A stretch of 64,000 bases of DNA, taken from the NCBI GenBank assembly GCA_973895155.1, contig OZ316897.1, positions 23,064,001 to 23,128,000 on the forward strand. Direction: 5' to 3'. This DNA comes from Marsupella aquatica. Lineage: Eukaryota > Marchantiophyta. Shown here piece by piece: positions 47,653 to 58,690 of the stretch (the first letter of the stretch is position 1; each line of letters begins with the position of its first letter). Position numbers and translations under genes: made by a program. A model generated the notes under the pieces. The model was not told where the DNA came from. It saw only the letters and a list, made by a program, of their open reading frames with translations, and searched no databases.

Positions 47653-47896
47653 AGATAGTTACTAGTTTTTATGTAAGATAGTCACTGACTCATTCAAACA
47701 TAGTAAATAACATCCTGGTTACTTACTATTCTAATAGTTATAATGTGTGGCCATGTCATTGAATGTTAGTTATACAATCTCCTCATTTTCTAAACTTTTG
47801 ATCACTATGAATATGAATGTTTGTTTTTTTTGCATAATGAAAAATGTTTTTCTATTCATTCCTTTCTTTTAAATTATTATAATAAGAGTTGCTAGG
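47653..47896. other. Continuation of the DUF7869-element 3' flank
   Basis: With the Harbinger element removed, this AT-rich sequence follows directly on 40653. No coding content. Confidence 0.4.
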
Positions 47897-48216
47897 AAAA
47901 TGTACACTTTTTAGGCCAAATGTACACTTTGTTGCACTCAAAGCTACACTTTCTAGACCAAATGCACTTAAATGTACATTTTTAAGCCAAATGTATGCAT
48001 TTTTCACTCAAATGTACAGTTTCTAGGCCAAATGTACACTTTTTAAGCCAAGTGTACCTATTTTGATGCTCAAATATACACTTTTCATTGTCCACATGTA
48101 CACTCTTTAGGCCAATTGTACACTTTTCTATCCCCAAATGCACACTTTTCATTGGCCAAATGTACATTTTTCCAAGCTCAAAAGTACATTTTTCATTGCC
48201 CAAATATACACAAATC
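47897..48216. repeat. Minisatellite of about 15 degenerate 20-22-bp units
   Basis: The unit consensus is AAATGTACACTTTTTAGGCC, with a palindromic TGTACA core in most units. Variants ending in CATTGCCC, GATGCTC or GCACTC alternate, so spacing ranges from about 19 to 29 bp. It lies where the 3' end of the DUF7869-type element would be expected and could be that element's subterminal repeat block, but this cannot be proved here. Confidence 0.85.
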
Positions 48217-48255
48217 AAATAATAATACACTTTTAATGAATAGGTTCATTACTTC

Positions 48256-48260
<5 letters not shown>

Positions 48261-48305
<45 letters not shown>
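48261..48305. repeat. (CT)n microsatellite, 45 bp
   Basis: Uninterrupted CT dinucleotides. GA/CT runs also occur in LTRs of this window, and this one borders the LTR remnant at 48306-48462. Confidence 0.97.
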
Positions 48306-48308
<3 letters not shown>

Positions 48309-48462
48309 TACAAAAAGACAAGTATCTTAACACCAGTGGCTTACACTAGCCCTTGTATATCCAAGGTCACTCATAACTAACCTAACCTTAGCTAAGTCCC
48401 TCACTGTGGTTAGTCTATTAGTCGTAACCTATGAGTCACAAGACTAAAAGCAATACTTAACA
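48306..48462 (-). mobile_element. LTR remnant related to the 344-bp LTR family
   Basis: On the minus strand it begins TGTTAAGTATTGC, then AGTCTTGTGACTCAT and, with gaps, ACTTAGCTAA, following the first roughly 110 bp of the LTRs at 452-795 and 21934-22277. Similarity then fades and the other end is not identifiable. Confidence 0.65.
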
Positions 48463-51086
48463 TACTCTAATGAATACATTCTAATCTATACTATCCATTT
48501 GGATTGTTTTCATTTGTCCTTTCTAATGTATGCATTTTTTTCTTCCATTTTTGTATGTGTACAACAATGTTTAATAGTGAAAAAAAAACACACACACATG
48601 AGAATCTCAAGTCCAAAGTTTTACTAAATGATAAAACATCATACGAACATCTATCCAAAGAATTTATTAAGATTTGTGAGAACCAACTTTACAAAAATAT
48701 ATAGATAGGTAACATCATCAATTATCAGTGATTGATAACTGATATCAATGAAGGGTCCACAGTGAGGGGATGTGGGCGAGTTTGCTGACATTGACAAGGA
48801 TATATTGGCAAACTATGTTCAATTATCATGTTTTGAATAGGTAGCTTAAATGATAAAACATGATATTTTTTACACACTTGATAATTTTATTACTCACTGG
48901 CGTCAGACAAAAAGAAACCTCACATGAGTGACCAACAAAAAAAAAACGTACATCAGAGACCAAACCATAAAAAAACTTACATGAGCCACCTACCCCCCAA
49001 AAACAATTCACACACTCAAGCATATTTCTAACTTTATCAATCCGTACTGGTACGGTAGTGAAAAAAAACACAAAACATGGGAAAATGCACAGAAAAACCT
49101 GCGGCAACATATTGTACATGGTAGGCCATGAGCTACAGGGTCCGCAGTTCATTAAGAGACTATGATTTAAAATCCTTGATACATGGGCTTTCCTCAAGAA
49201 AAAGGTCACTTTAGTGGCAGAGGATAATTTGCAGCTGGGAGATACTACAGTACTCTTGGTTTTTCTTTTGTGGTGTGAGTGGGGGGAGTGACGAGTCCAG
49301 GGCAAACAAAGTGATGTTGGATACAAAACCACTGAAATCTTGTCCATGCTGCCCCACAACAATATCGGGTCTTCACCATGCTGCCCCACAACAATATTCG
49401 GGTCTTCAGCATGAAACCCAGCCCAACAGAAGAGCAGGGCGAAGCCATGTCTTAGTGATTGAATCTAAAATCCTACAATTGTCTATCTATCAAGGCGGTA
49501 GTCACATACGCCTACAGGCGACAAAGTTCACTACGAGGTAACAAATACTTGAGACTCTCCTCAAAAACTGACAGTCCCAATATTCGAAAGCAAATGAAGG
49601 GATTATTTAAAACATTGGACAGTATCTTCGAAGAAGCAGCCTTCAGGCCCTGAACACTAAAACTTTTAATAGAGAACCAAAACTTGTAATCAAACACCTT
49701 TATAACACGCACAAAAGTAGATACATGTTCATTCTTTTGCTTTTAGAGGAAACCTTTCATTTATGATGAGCTAGAGACATGAACAAAGAAATTGCACGTC
49801 GGCAGTTTTCCCCTGCTTGAAAGTATGATCATTCTTTCAAGGCCATTTTCATGACAAGACAACCACTGGAGTGCTTCTGCAAAACCTTTGTCTCCTAATC
49901 TAGCGGGAAATTTTGAGGGGGTACTGAAAGAATTTTCGTACATATTGAGCCAAGGGCTTCATTTCGCATATCTTTGCTTTTGGACTGTCAACAAGCACCT
50001 CAGAGAACTTTTCTATGATATGCTATCCACTGAACCTAGAAATTTGAATGTTTGTCAACACTCACAGTGACCAACGATTTTCTTCCGATTGTTGGTCAGT
50101 GAGGTTACCATTGAAGGATTGCGAGTTTCACTATCCATTGCTCGCAAAATCCTGAATGGATGAAACAGTCTTTCAGCCTGGTAAGTGCTAGTTACAACGC
50201 CAAATGGCATAATCTGAAGGTTCCTGTCAAAGAACTGCCATCGCCCAGGGCTTCAAGAAAAACCTCTCCAATTATGCTTTTTGAATGTATGTCTTTCATC
50301 CAGTAAACAACCAAAAACCTGATTATATCTAGCTGAGCTGCCAGTGAGTCCTGTTTACGGTCACTTTCTGGTCACTCCCTCTACAACAACACAGTACCCA
50401 AAATGGTCTATGTTTTTGGGCCAAGAGTAAACAGAAAAATGCTGAAGTAGCCCTAAACCGCGCCCGCTTATATGAAAGAACTATGGACATCCTTTCCGGG
50501 AACCCTGTGTGATACTGATGCTGGCCGCTGACCAATGAACTATCAATTACACCGATCTTAGAGATCCACCCACACCTGCACTTCACGACTAACTGATACT
50601 GCCCCTCTTATACGGCAGAATACACCCCCACTTACCTCCTCCTAAGTGGTTTCATACCACCATACATTATAAACTTTCTTAATTTTTTTAAACTTATATT
50701 TCTTTATATCCTTGGTTATCTAATATGTACAGTTAAAGGTTTTACCCTTACATTTATCATATAGTGGTCCCCACCAAGGAACCACAGAGAGCAATGCTCA
50801 TGTGAGCCCTTTTCAAATCCAATTTCATTGTCATTCAGGTTTGATGGTGATTTCTCATGCAGTTTTTGTTGTCTTCTCAATTCTCAAATACAATTTCTCC
50901 ATAGGATGAACCGGCAAGAAGGAAGGCAGAATGCCCATTCACCTCTCTCCTATTCTCTTCCTCTTTGTGAATGTCTCAATTTAGATCATCTTATCTGCCT
51001 TCCCCTCCATGTGAGTGCATTCTTTGAAGTTTGAATTCTGAATCTGAACACGGATGATGGGAAGCTCTATGGTACTTAGCTCTGAG
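48463..51086. other. AT-rich gene-poor stretch
   Basis: No gene is supported. The only structure seen is a direct repeat of CATGCTGCCCCACAACAATAT type at 49345-49376 and 49377-49409. Open frames (48826-49389, 49275-49541) look like chance. Confidence 0.45.
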
Positions 51087-51195
51087 AATTTCTAAGAAAG
51101 TTGAGATTTGAGGGTCTCCTGAGAAGGTCTTCAGAATGAATTGACGCTCTCAAAACCATTCTTTCACGTCTCAAATCTCAACTTTCTTAGAAATT
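51087..51195. repeat. Perfect 26-bp hairpin with 57-nt loop
   Basis: The left arm at 51087-51112 (starting AATTTCTAAGAAAGTTGAG) is exactly complementary to the right arm at 51170-51195. The 109-nt total size suits a small-RNA precursor or a tiny foldback element. No target duplication was found around it. Confidence 0.9.
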
Positions 51196-51273
51196 TGTTT
51201 ATGTCTAGCCTATTTTATAAATGGTGCAGCCATCTCAAGTCTACTATGAATGTAAAGCTTCTCCTAATAGATG

Positions 51274-51350
51274 TGTTGCATGGTAAAGTGTAAGTGTTCA
51301 TGTTGCATGGTAAAGTGTAAGTGTTCATGTTGCATAGTAAAGTGTAAGTG
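51274..51350. repeat. 27-bp tandem repeat, nearly three copies
   Basis: The unit TGTTGCATGGTAAAGTGTAA plus GTGTTCA is at 51274-51300, 51301-51327 and, truncated, 51328-51350. Confidence 0.93.
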
Positions 51351-53000
51351 GGGGATGTAACCTCATTAAAACCTCCCCTACTTTCTTTGTGGGAGGAAAG
51401 AGTATTACCATCCCCATGGGAGAAACATAATTGGGTTTAAGCATATAGTGTATGTGTAATTTCTACAAAGTATCTTAAGGTGTTTGTCAACACTATAGGC
51501 TTGTTGAAGATCCTCCTTGGTTGGTGTTAGCAAAGTTGATTGTGTCTTGTGTCTTGTGTTTCTTCCCGATCAGGCAATGAAGATTCCTCAATGGTCATAG
51601 ATTACATGCAAGGAAAAAACAAGGTATTAGTTCATTATGAAGATGATATGGTTGATTGAAATCCGTTGGCCTTGGAATCGTTTGGAGTGCCCAATCCTAG
51701 GTCTCATATATCATAGGGATTTTCTATCAAGATATAGCGTACCATCTCTCATGGTGCCTTACCAAGTCATACCTCACCTGATAGTACCTTGCAACGTGAT
51801 ACCATACTTCATATGATCATATGATACCTTATCATGATATGATGTGGGGTCTTTTATATTTCCAAATTTAGTCATCATGACATGTCATCCAATATTGGTG
51901 ATTTAATGCATTTTTTCATAATTTGGCCATATGGTTCTAACTCATGGAATGTAGTTCCATTTTTAAATATTCATTGTTGTGAAAGGCACTTGTGCAGTGG
52001 CACATCCCATGGGTTAGTTTTCTTGGAGCCAAGTCTTTCTTGAGGTCTCCCCCTCAATTTGTCAAATATATTTCCTTTCCGCCTTAGTCTGCAGTAGGCA
52101 GACATTTGTTGTCATGTGCAGTAGGCACAGGGTTCCTATGTGTAGGAGGCAACCTGGGGAAAATATCTCTCCTTTAATTTGTGAAATTAATTGGTGGAAG
52201 TAATCATCATTAACATTTTCAATAAGTGTTTTTGTATGTGCCTTAAATCGTTTTGGCATGGCATGAATTTTTCTTGTGAATGTTAATGCAAATCAACATT
52301 GTCACAGTTGGCTTTTAATAACTCTGAAATGTCTTGCTTTGTTTTTTCCGTCATCATTTGTCTCCATGTGGATTCTGTACTTGAGCTTCTTTCTTTATGT
52401 CCTTACTTCATGTCTTGTTGTTTGGTATTTCTTTCCTCTTGAAGAGAAAGTCTCTTTGTTCTTTAGTTCTCCATTCCTTAGTGTAAAATGGTCTTCTTAG
52501 ATGAAAAAGGTGGAGGACTTTCCTTTGGTTTGATGGCTTCTTTTTGTTGTACTCCCTTAATCCCGTTGGTGTTTGCTTTTTCATCCCTGTTCTTAGTATA
52601 TGTGTTCCTTAAATCAATATTGTATGGCAATGTTTCCTTTGTAAAGAAAGGTGCTTTTTGTTAAGCTCGTATTTTGCTAAAAACAATTGGAATTCAGGGT
52701 TGGTTTGGTGTTTAGGTTGTTTGAAGTGTATTTCCCTGGTTAAGTGCACATTTTGCTTTGTAAACACAAATCTCTTTGACATGTTTTTCAATTAAGGAGG
52801 GTTTGCACTTAGCGGTATGTTCTCAACGTTTTCTCGACGTTTCAGCATTTTTGTTGCGAGATTTGACTTTGCTGCGCGTGTTCCCTTCGTGCTTTTACCC
52901 TCTTTTCTCCGAGCTTCTGTTGGTTTGTGCTCCCTAAATGTGAACTCTTCTTTATTTCTTTGTGGTCCTCTGGTTTATCTCTCTTTCTTCAATCTTCATT
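51351..53000. other. AT-rich stretch, possible retrotransposon leader at its start
   Basis: Bases about 51365-51435 (CATTAAAACCTCC, GGGAGGAAAGAGTA, CCATGGGAGAAACA) resemble the leader found after the LTR in some plant copia elements, but no LTR or pol accompanies it. The remainder is T-rich with no supported gene. Confidence 0.25.
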
Positions 53001-53520
53001 GATCTCCAGTCTTCGTTGACGGTCAATTGGTCGATTGTTGACAATCTTGGAGTGCGTGGTCCGAAGTCACAAAATTTGGAGCTCATTGGTCAATTTGCTG
53101 GACGACTTAGCTCTGCTGCTTTTGATAGGCCGACAGGGATTCTTGGAGTTTTGGGCTGCATGAGGATTGATTTGCTGACTGGGTGAGAAAGAACGAACTA
53201 GATGGCAAATAATCATCCCTACGATGGAGGACTAAACCTGGACAGCGTCTATGGGAGGAAGAAACCATCCGAGGCTCCGACGCAAGCATCAGCAGGAGCA
53301 TATATCGATGAGTCTTCATCAACCGGCCCTTACGGTGGCTCTCAATACGCTTCTCCTTACACGAACTAGCAGCCAAGCCGATAACAAAGGGCTACTCCTA
53401 GTCGGGTGAACCGCTGGCAGGTGCTGCACCTGCCTATGGAAGGCCGGCGTCTGGGTATGGTGAGGATTATGGTCCCTCGCCTGGAGATCCTGCACCTCCT
53501 CTTATACAAGTCCCCGAACA
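53001..53520 (+). pseudogene. Decayed exon(s) of an unidentified Pro/Tyr/Gly-rich protein
   Basis: From ATG 53201 the frame reads MANNHPYDGGLNLDSVYGRK and SSSTGPYGGSQYASPYTN, then a stop. Shifted frames continue with AYGRPASGYGEDYGPS and PGDPAPPLIQ. A related-looking open piece lies before it (NLELIGQFAGRLSSAAFDRP, about 53078-53137). The compositional continuity across stops suggests a broken gene, but I cannot name the family. Confidence 0.35.
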
Positions 53521-54207
53521 CTTAGAACTGAGTGCAACATTTGGTCTCTGAATTCTCTTACATTTTTTGCCGCCTGAAATATCTTGAGGAACATTCTCGA
53601 GAGTGTCGTATGGGTCAGGGGGGGGCATTTGTTGGAATAGGAAGCATTTGCCGAAACTAGTACAGCATGAATTTGGACGGCACATCTTTGTAATCCTTGC
53701 CACTGTGCAGAACCTAGGAATTGGATAACTTCCAAGGCAATAGATTGCTTCAAAACTGAGATATCGACGAGGCATCATCGCAATTCTGCACTTAAAGTTG
53801 ACAGAGACCTCAAGATCGAGGGAATCCATTGCTCAAAAATTTGTTAAAAATGAGAAGAAGACATCCAATCGCAACCATGAAACTTAGGACGAGCGGGATC
53901 CCAGCGTGCATAGCCCAAGCCGACAACAGATGATGCGGACGCCGTTTGCTCCCAATGTATCCCGCTTCCCCTTCACGCAATTGGCCGCATTCAAGCTAAC
54001 ATCAATGCCATCTTTGTCCACATTCAGCCACAATTCAGAGTGCAGAGTGAGCTGCAGCGCTTCAAGCAGCTCTCGCAAAAAAACCAAAAAAACTTTGGCA
54101 CATTCAAATCACTTCTTCAGGGCTCTCCCTCCTTTCTTTGCCTTAGAGTGAATCAGTCATGGCCTCAAAAATTCAGCCAGTCTTAGGCTCGTGCTGATAG
54201 TCTTAGG
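53521..54207. other. No supported gene
   Basis: Open frames on both strands (53467-53829 minus, 53906-54151 plus) have no recognised content. If the small LTR at 54223 belongs to a minus-strand element, this would be its internal region, but no gag or pol is visible. Confidence 0.35.
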
Positions 54208-54355
54208 CTCGTGCTGATAATGTGTTGTAGGATCAATGAGACAAAGAGTAGTTCCATCTTTATTCCTGGTAGGATATGTATATGTGGCCACGGCCTAAGT
54301 AGTTAGGGTAGTCTATATCCCAAAGGTAGACTTAACTCAGGTATGAGTTACAACA
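54208..54355 (-). mobile_element. Very short LTR (133 bp) with candidate primer-binding site; TRIM-like
   Basis: On the minus strand 54355-54223 starts TGTTGTAACTC and ends GATCCTACAACA, so the ends are the inverted pair TGTTGTA/TACAACA. Two bases later comes TTATCAGCACGAGCC, a primer-binding-site-like sequence I have seen next to plant copia LTRs. AATAAAG lies inside the LTR. A 20-bp direct repeat (GTCTTAGGCTCGTGCTGATA) covers the PBS. LTRs this short suggest a miniature retrotransposon or a small copia element. A partner LTR was not found. Confidence 0.5.
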
Positions 54356-54594
54356 CCATTCTCCTTTATGTGCACATCAGTCTTTTTGTATGCACATTCA
54401 TAGTCTATGCACATATGTTTGTGGTGGGGCCATAGTGTCCATATATTTTTTGAATGTAAATATTTAAAAATTATCACAAAAAACTTGCATGTACGGGTTG
54501 ACATACATGTTAGTCATGTCACCAATTCTTTCCATGCACATGATGGCCATAGAGTTATGGTCTGGAGGCTTCACTCTAGATCTAGAGGCAAGGC

Positions 54595-57131
54595 ATGATA
54601 ATCGAGGAGCTGCCCAGGAAAGAAAATTGGAGGGCTGCAGGGCTCGATTTGATTGGCCAAGGCGGACTGCGATCTCTTTCCAATTGTGGCAACAGAAATT
54701 GGTCTCCAAACAGTGCACAACGGAATGGCAATAGTGACATGCATACCGCGGGGACCACGAGTCAAACAGTTGCTGTGTTGCAGAATCGTCTACAACGTGG
54801 CATTACTACTAACTCGTACACATGTGAAAGTTCTGCAGATGTGCTCGAAACAGAAAGACCTTTTAGCCGCGAAGCAGGACCGCATCATCCAGAGTGGAAT
54901 GCATAAGAATGCATATGTGGCGGTAACCCTCCTGAATGTGTATATCAAATGTGGGGCATTGTTGGATGCCCGCCGAGTTTTTGATCAACTTGAGAAGAAA
55001 AGTGTTATTACTTGGAACAACATGATTGCGGGATATGCTAAGAATGATCATGCTGAATCTGCACTAAAGCTTCTCAATCAAATGCGCCAAGAAGGCGTGC
55101 AGCCTAATGAGAACACATATCTGAGCATCCTGAAGGCATGTGCTTACCCATTAGCTCTAAAATGGGTGAAGGAAGTTCATGTGTATATTCGACGTACTGG
55201 CTTTGAATCAGATGTGCGTGTAGGGACTGCCCTGCTACAGATGTATGCAAAGAGTGGCAGTATCGATGACGCCCGACTAGTTTTTGACAGAATGGAGAAA
55301 CGTGATGGAGTGACATGGACTGCGATGCTTAGTGCATATGCAGAAGCTGGTCATGGTGAGGAAGCATATCGACTATTCCTCCAAATGAGAAGGGAAGGAT
55401 TCGAACCAGATGCAATCACTTATCTGAGCATCCTGAATGCATCTGCAAGTGCGGGGGCTTTGGAGTGGGTGAAGGAGGTTCATGGCCACGCTAGGAAAGC
55501 CGGACTGGAGTCGGATTTACGTGTATGCAATGCACTCGTTCACATGTATGCAAAGAGTGGCAGTATAAATGATGCTCGACTGGTTTTTGACAGAATGGAG
55601 AAACGCAATGTAATCACATGGAATGTAATGATAGGAGGACTTGCACAAGATGGATGTGGGCATGAAGCATATCGATTGTTTCTCCAAATGAGACGGGACG
55701 GCTTTGAACCAGATGCATTCACTTATGGGAGTATTCTGAGTGCATCTGCAAGAGCGGGGGATTTGCAGTGGGTGAAGGAGGTTCATGGCCACGCTCGCAA
55801 AGCCCGACTGGAGTCGACGTTGCGTGTGGGCAGTGCACTCGTTCACATGTATACCAAGAGTGGCAGTATAGATGATGCCCGACTGGTTTTCGATAGAATG
55901 GAGAAACGTGATGTTGTCACATGGAATACCATGATTGGGGGACTTGCACAACATGGATCTGGGTATGAGGCATATCGATTGTTTCTCCAAATGAAACTGG
56001 AAGGCTTCGAACCAGATGCAATCACTTATCTGAGCATCCTGAATGCATCTGCAAGTGCGGGGGCTTTGGAGTGGGTGAAGGAGGTTCATGGCCACGCTAG
56101 CAAGGCCGGACTGGAGTCGGATTTGCGTGTGGGCAGTGCTCTCGTTCACATGTATACAAAGAGTGGCAGTATAGATGATGCCCGACTAGTTTTTGACAGG
56201 GTCGGGCAACGCGATGTAATCACATGGAACATAATGATCGGTGGACTTGCGCAACACGGACATGGGCATGAAGCCCTGAAACTTTTCAGGCAAATGAATG
56301 CAGACCATGTGAAGCCCATCGAGACGTCATTCATAGCTGTGTTGTCAGCATGTTCTCATGGAGGCCTTGTTGATGATGGCCGTAGAATCTTTTCAGCTAT
56401 GACGCAAGATTATGGTATCGAGCGTACTGTTGTTCACTACAACCTAATGGTGGATATTCTTGGGCGGGCGGGACACTTGGAGGAAGCAAAGCAGTTCATC
56501 ACTAAGATGCCGATCGAACCAAATGATGTAACTTGGACAGCCTTGCTTGGGGCTTGTAGAACTTACGGTAACGTGGAGCTGGGTGAACAGGCCGCTAACG
56601 AGCTTTTCAATTTGGAACCCGGTAAGTCCTCTACATATGTGCTGCTCTCCAATATCTATGCAGCAGCTGGGAAGTGGGAGAAGGTGTCATCTGTGCGCGC
56701 TATGATGCAAGACAGAGGTGTTCGGAAGGAACCAGGACGTAGCTGGATTGAAGTTGATAACAAGATCCATGAATTTGTTGTCGGGGATACATCTCACCCA
56801 GAAGCGGAGGCGATCTATACTGAGCTGAATAAATTGAGTGAAAAATGGAAGGCTGAAGGCTACAATCCAAATACCAAGCTTGTGTTGCATGATATAAATG
56901 AGGAGGATAAAGAGCTAGCTCTTTGCTCTCATAGTGAGAAGTTGGCTATTGCTTATGCACCTACCTTTGGGAGAACCAATTCGTATAAGTAAGAACCTTC
57001 GGGTGTGTTCAGATTGCCACTCAGCAACCAAGTATATCTCTAAGGTGACCGGACGCGAGATTATTGCGAGGGATGGAAATCGGTTCCACTATTTTAAAGA
57101 CGGAATGTGTTCTTGTGGTGATTACTGGTGA
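54595..57131 (+). CDS. DYW-type pentatricopeptide repeat protein with two frameshifts
   Basis: Central frame 54653-56992 is open for 779 codons and holds PLS-type PPR repeats, the E/E+ region (about 56400-56850, ending [16 protein letters not shown]) and the start of the DYW deaminase domain ([11 protein letters not shown]). The last part continues in the next frame from about 56965 ([20 protein letters not shown] to GDYW at 57131), so a one-base shift breaks the DYW domain. At the other end, [16 protein letters not shown] is in the frame starting ATG 54595 and continues as [18 protein letters not shown] in the central frame, a second shift near 54820. DYW proteins edit C to U in organelle RNA. 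Residues for the HxE and CxxC zinc sites exist but on different frames. The repeats are nearly identical with a 303-bp period. Probably a young pseudogene unless the shifts are sequencing errors. Confidence 0.9.
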
Positions 57132-58522
57132 AACCAGATTGCAAGCTAAGTTGTGCTGGCTGGAAAGGGACTCTAAAGTTGTACTGCCTGGCAGCGCAGA
57201 CACAATCAGCTTTTCATTGCTGCAATTCTGTAACATTAATTTTGAGACTCTGCAATTTGGGGTTGTAACTAGCCCTCTTCTGGCTGAAAGACGTTCTCAT
57301 GTAAGAGAATTATACGGGGATTTACTTTTGAGAGTCGAAATCACAGATGCGTGAAATCAAGCTCTCGGCCCGGCATGTAGAAAGTTCGTTTGATATCTTC
57401 GTTACACTTCGTTGTTAATTTAGCAGACGGGTTTGCATACAGCAGCTGCCTTGCCAGGAACTTAGTACTAGAAGGGAAATTACTTTGCTGAGACGAGACG
57501 GTAAAATCAAGGGCATGAAGATAAAATTCGCCGATGGCAACGTCCACCAGCATAAAACTTTAGGCAATCAGTTTCAGAGTTCATTGACTTGCAGAGAAAG
57601 CTTGGGCTCCCAGACTCATGGATGTATCCAGATCTGGTACAGCTTGATGATGTAGGTGGGAGACTAAACAATTCAATTCTAGGAAGACGGCCATGTTCTT
57701 CGGCTTCGAAGCTAGTTGACAGCTTGAATTCAATCCAAGGTATGAAGTTTCATCTGCAACTCAACTGTTCTGACAGAGCTTCGAAGTTTCCCAAGATAAG
57801 GTCGTCAAAGGTGCTTTAAATCGTGTTAGTTACTCCGGGTTTTGGGAAGGAGGAAGTTTTCAAATTATGCGAGAATGAGAATGATGCACTGTGCACTGCT
57901 GTCCTCATGGATCATCGGACAAGGCAGGAAAGTGGACTGTCCTTGCAGTAGAAATTTTGCTGCGTTTATGGCGTGATTGAAATCTGAAAGCTCATAGACA
58001 GTGACAGTGCACGTGAACGGAGAAGGGAGCATAGTTCTGCAAGGAATAGTGGATTAGCATGTGTCTGTTGCTTCTGCTGGGCCCATGCCTACTTCAAGAA
58101 AACCGATTCATCCTGGAGAAGGTCTTGAGAGAGATTAATCTGTTATCTCTTTATTTAGGTTGGAATTTGCTTAGGTGAGAATGATGTCGAAGACGTCTGT
58201 TGGAAGGACACCATTCTTCCTTTGAGCTAACGTAACAATATTCAGGCAGCAATCAATCATGAACTTTAATTTGTGCACCGTCTTGACAATGGAATGGCAA
58301 TGTGAGTGGTTTTCCTCAATTGTTGGCAGTCAAAACTCGTCCCATGAGGTATTGTATGATGCAAGCAAACAGGAATTTTGCTAGCAAGTATGGAAATGGC
58401 TGATGAGGCAATACCTTTGGATCCAAAGGATTGCTCTGAGTCTCCACGGTTGCTTCAAACTCAGGTCCATCTGGTTTTGGCTCCTTTCTGCTTGGTGCTG
58501 CTGTTGTCGGCTTTTTAATTCG
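57132..58522 (+). other. 3' flank of the PPR gene; one possible exon
   Basis: 57595-57740 has an acceptor-like CTTGCAG before it, a donor-like AAGGTATGA after it and an open frame (KLGLPDSWMYPDLVQLDDVG), and the preceding segment contains GKIKGMKIKFADGNVHQH. I do not recognise either and cannot connect them into a gene. The rest shows nothing. Confidence 0.25.
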
Positions 58523-58690
58523 TTAAGCCTACCTAGCCTTTTTTTGTGCCCCAGAGGCCTCAGCATTACCTCTACCTTTCCATTCATTGTGTACCAAGGT
58601 GGGTTTGACTCATTAAGCCTACCTAAACTTCTTTGGTGCCCAGAGGCCTCAGCATTACCTCCTACCTATCCACCATTGTGTACCAAGGTG
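58523..58690. repeat. 90-bp tandem duplication
   Basis: A unit from TTAAGCCTACCTA to GTACCAAGGTG occurs at 58523-58612 and 58613-58690 with scattered differences. Confidence 0.87.

Noticed and set aside
47982-48230. Minus-strand frame with repeated KCTF words
   Set aside because: It is the translation of the 20-22-bp minisatellite; the unit length varies and no start context or conservation supports coding.
55517-56149. A 210-codon minus-strand open frame with internal repeats
   Set aside because: It mirrors the PPR repeat array on the plus strand and has no domain of its own.
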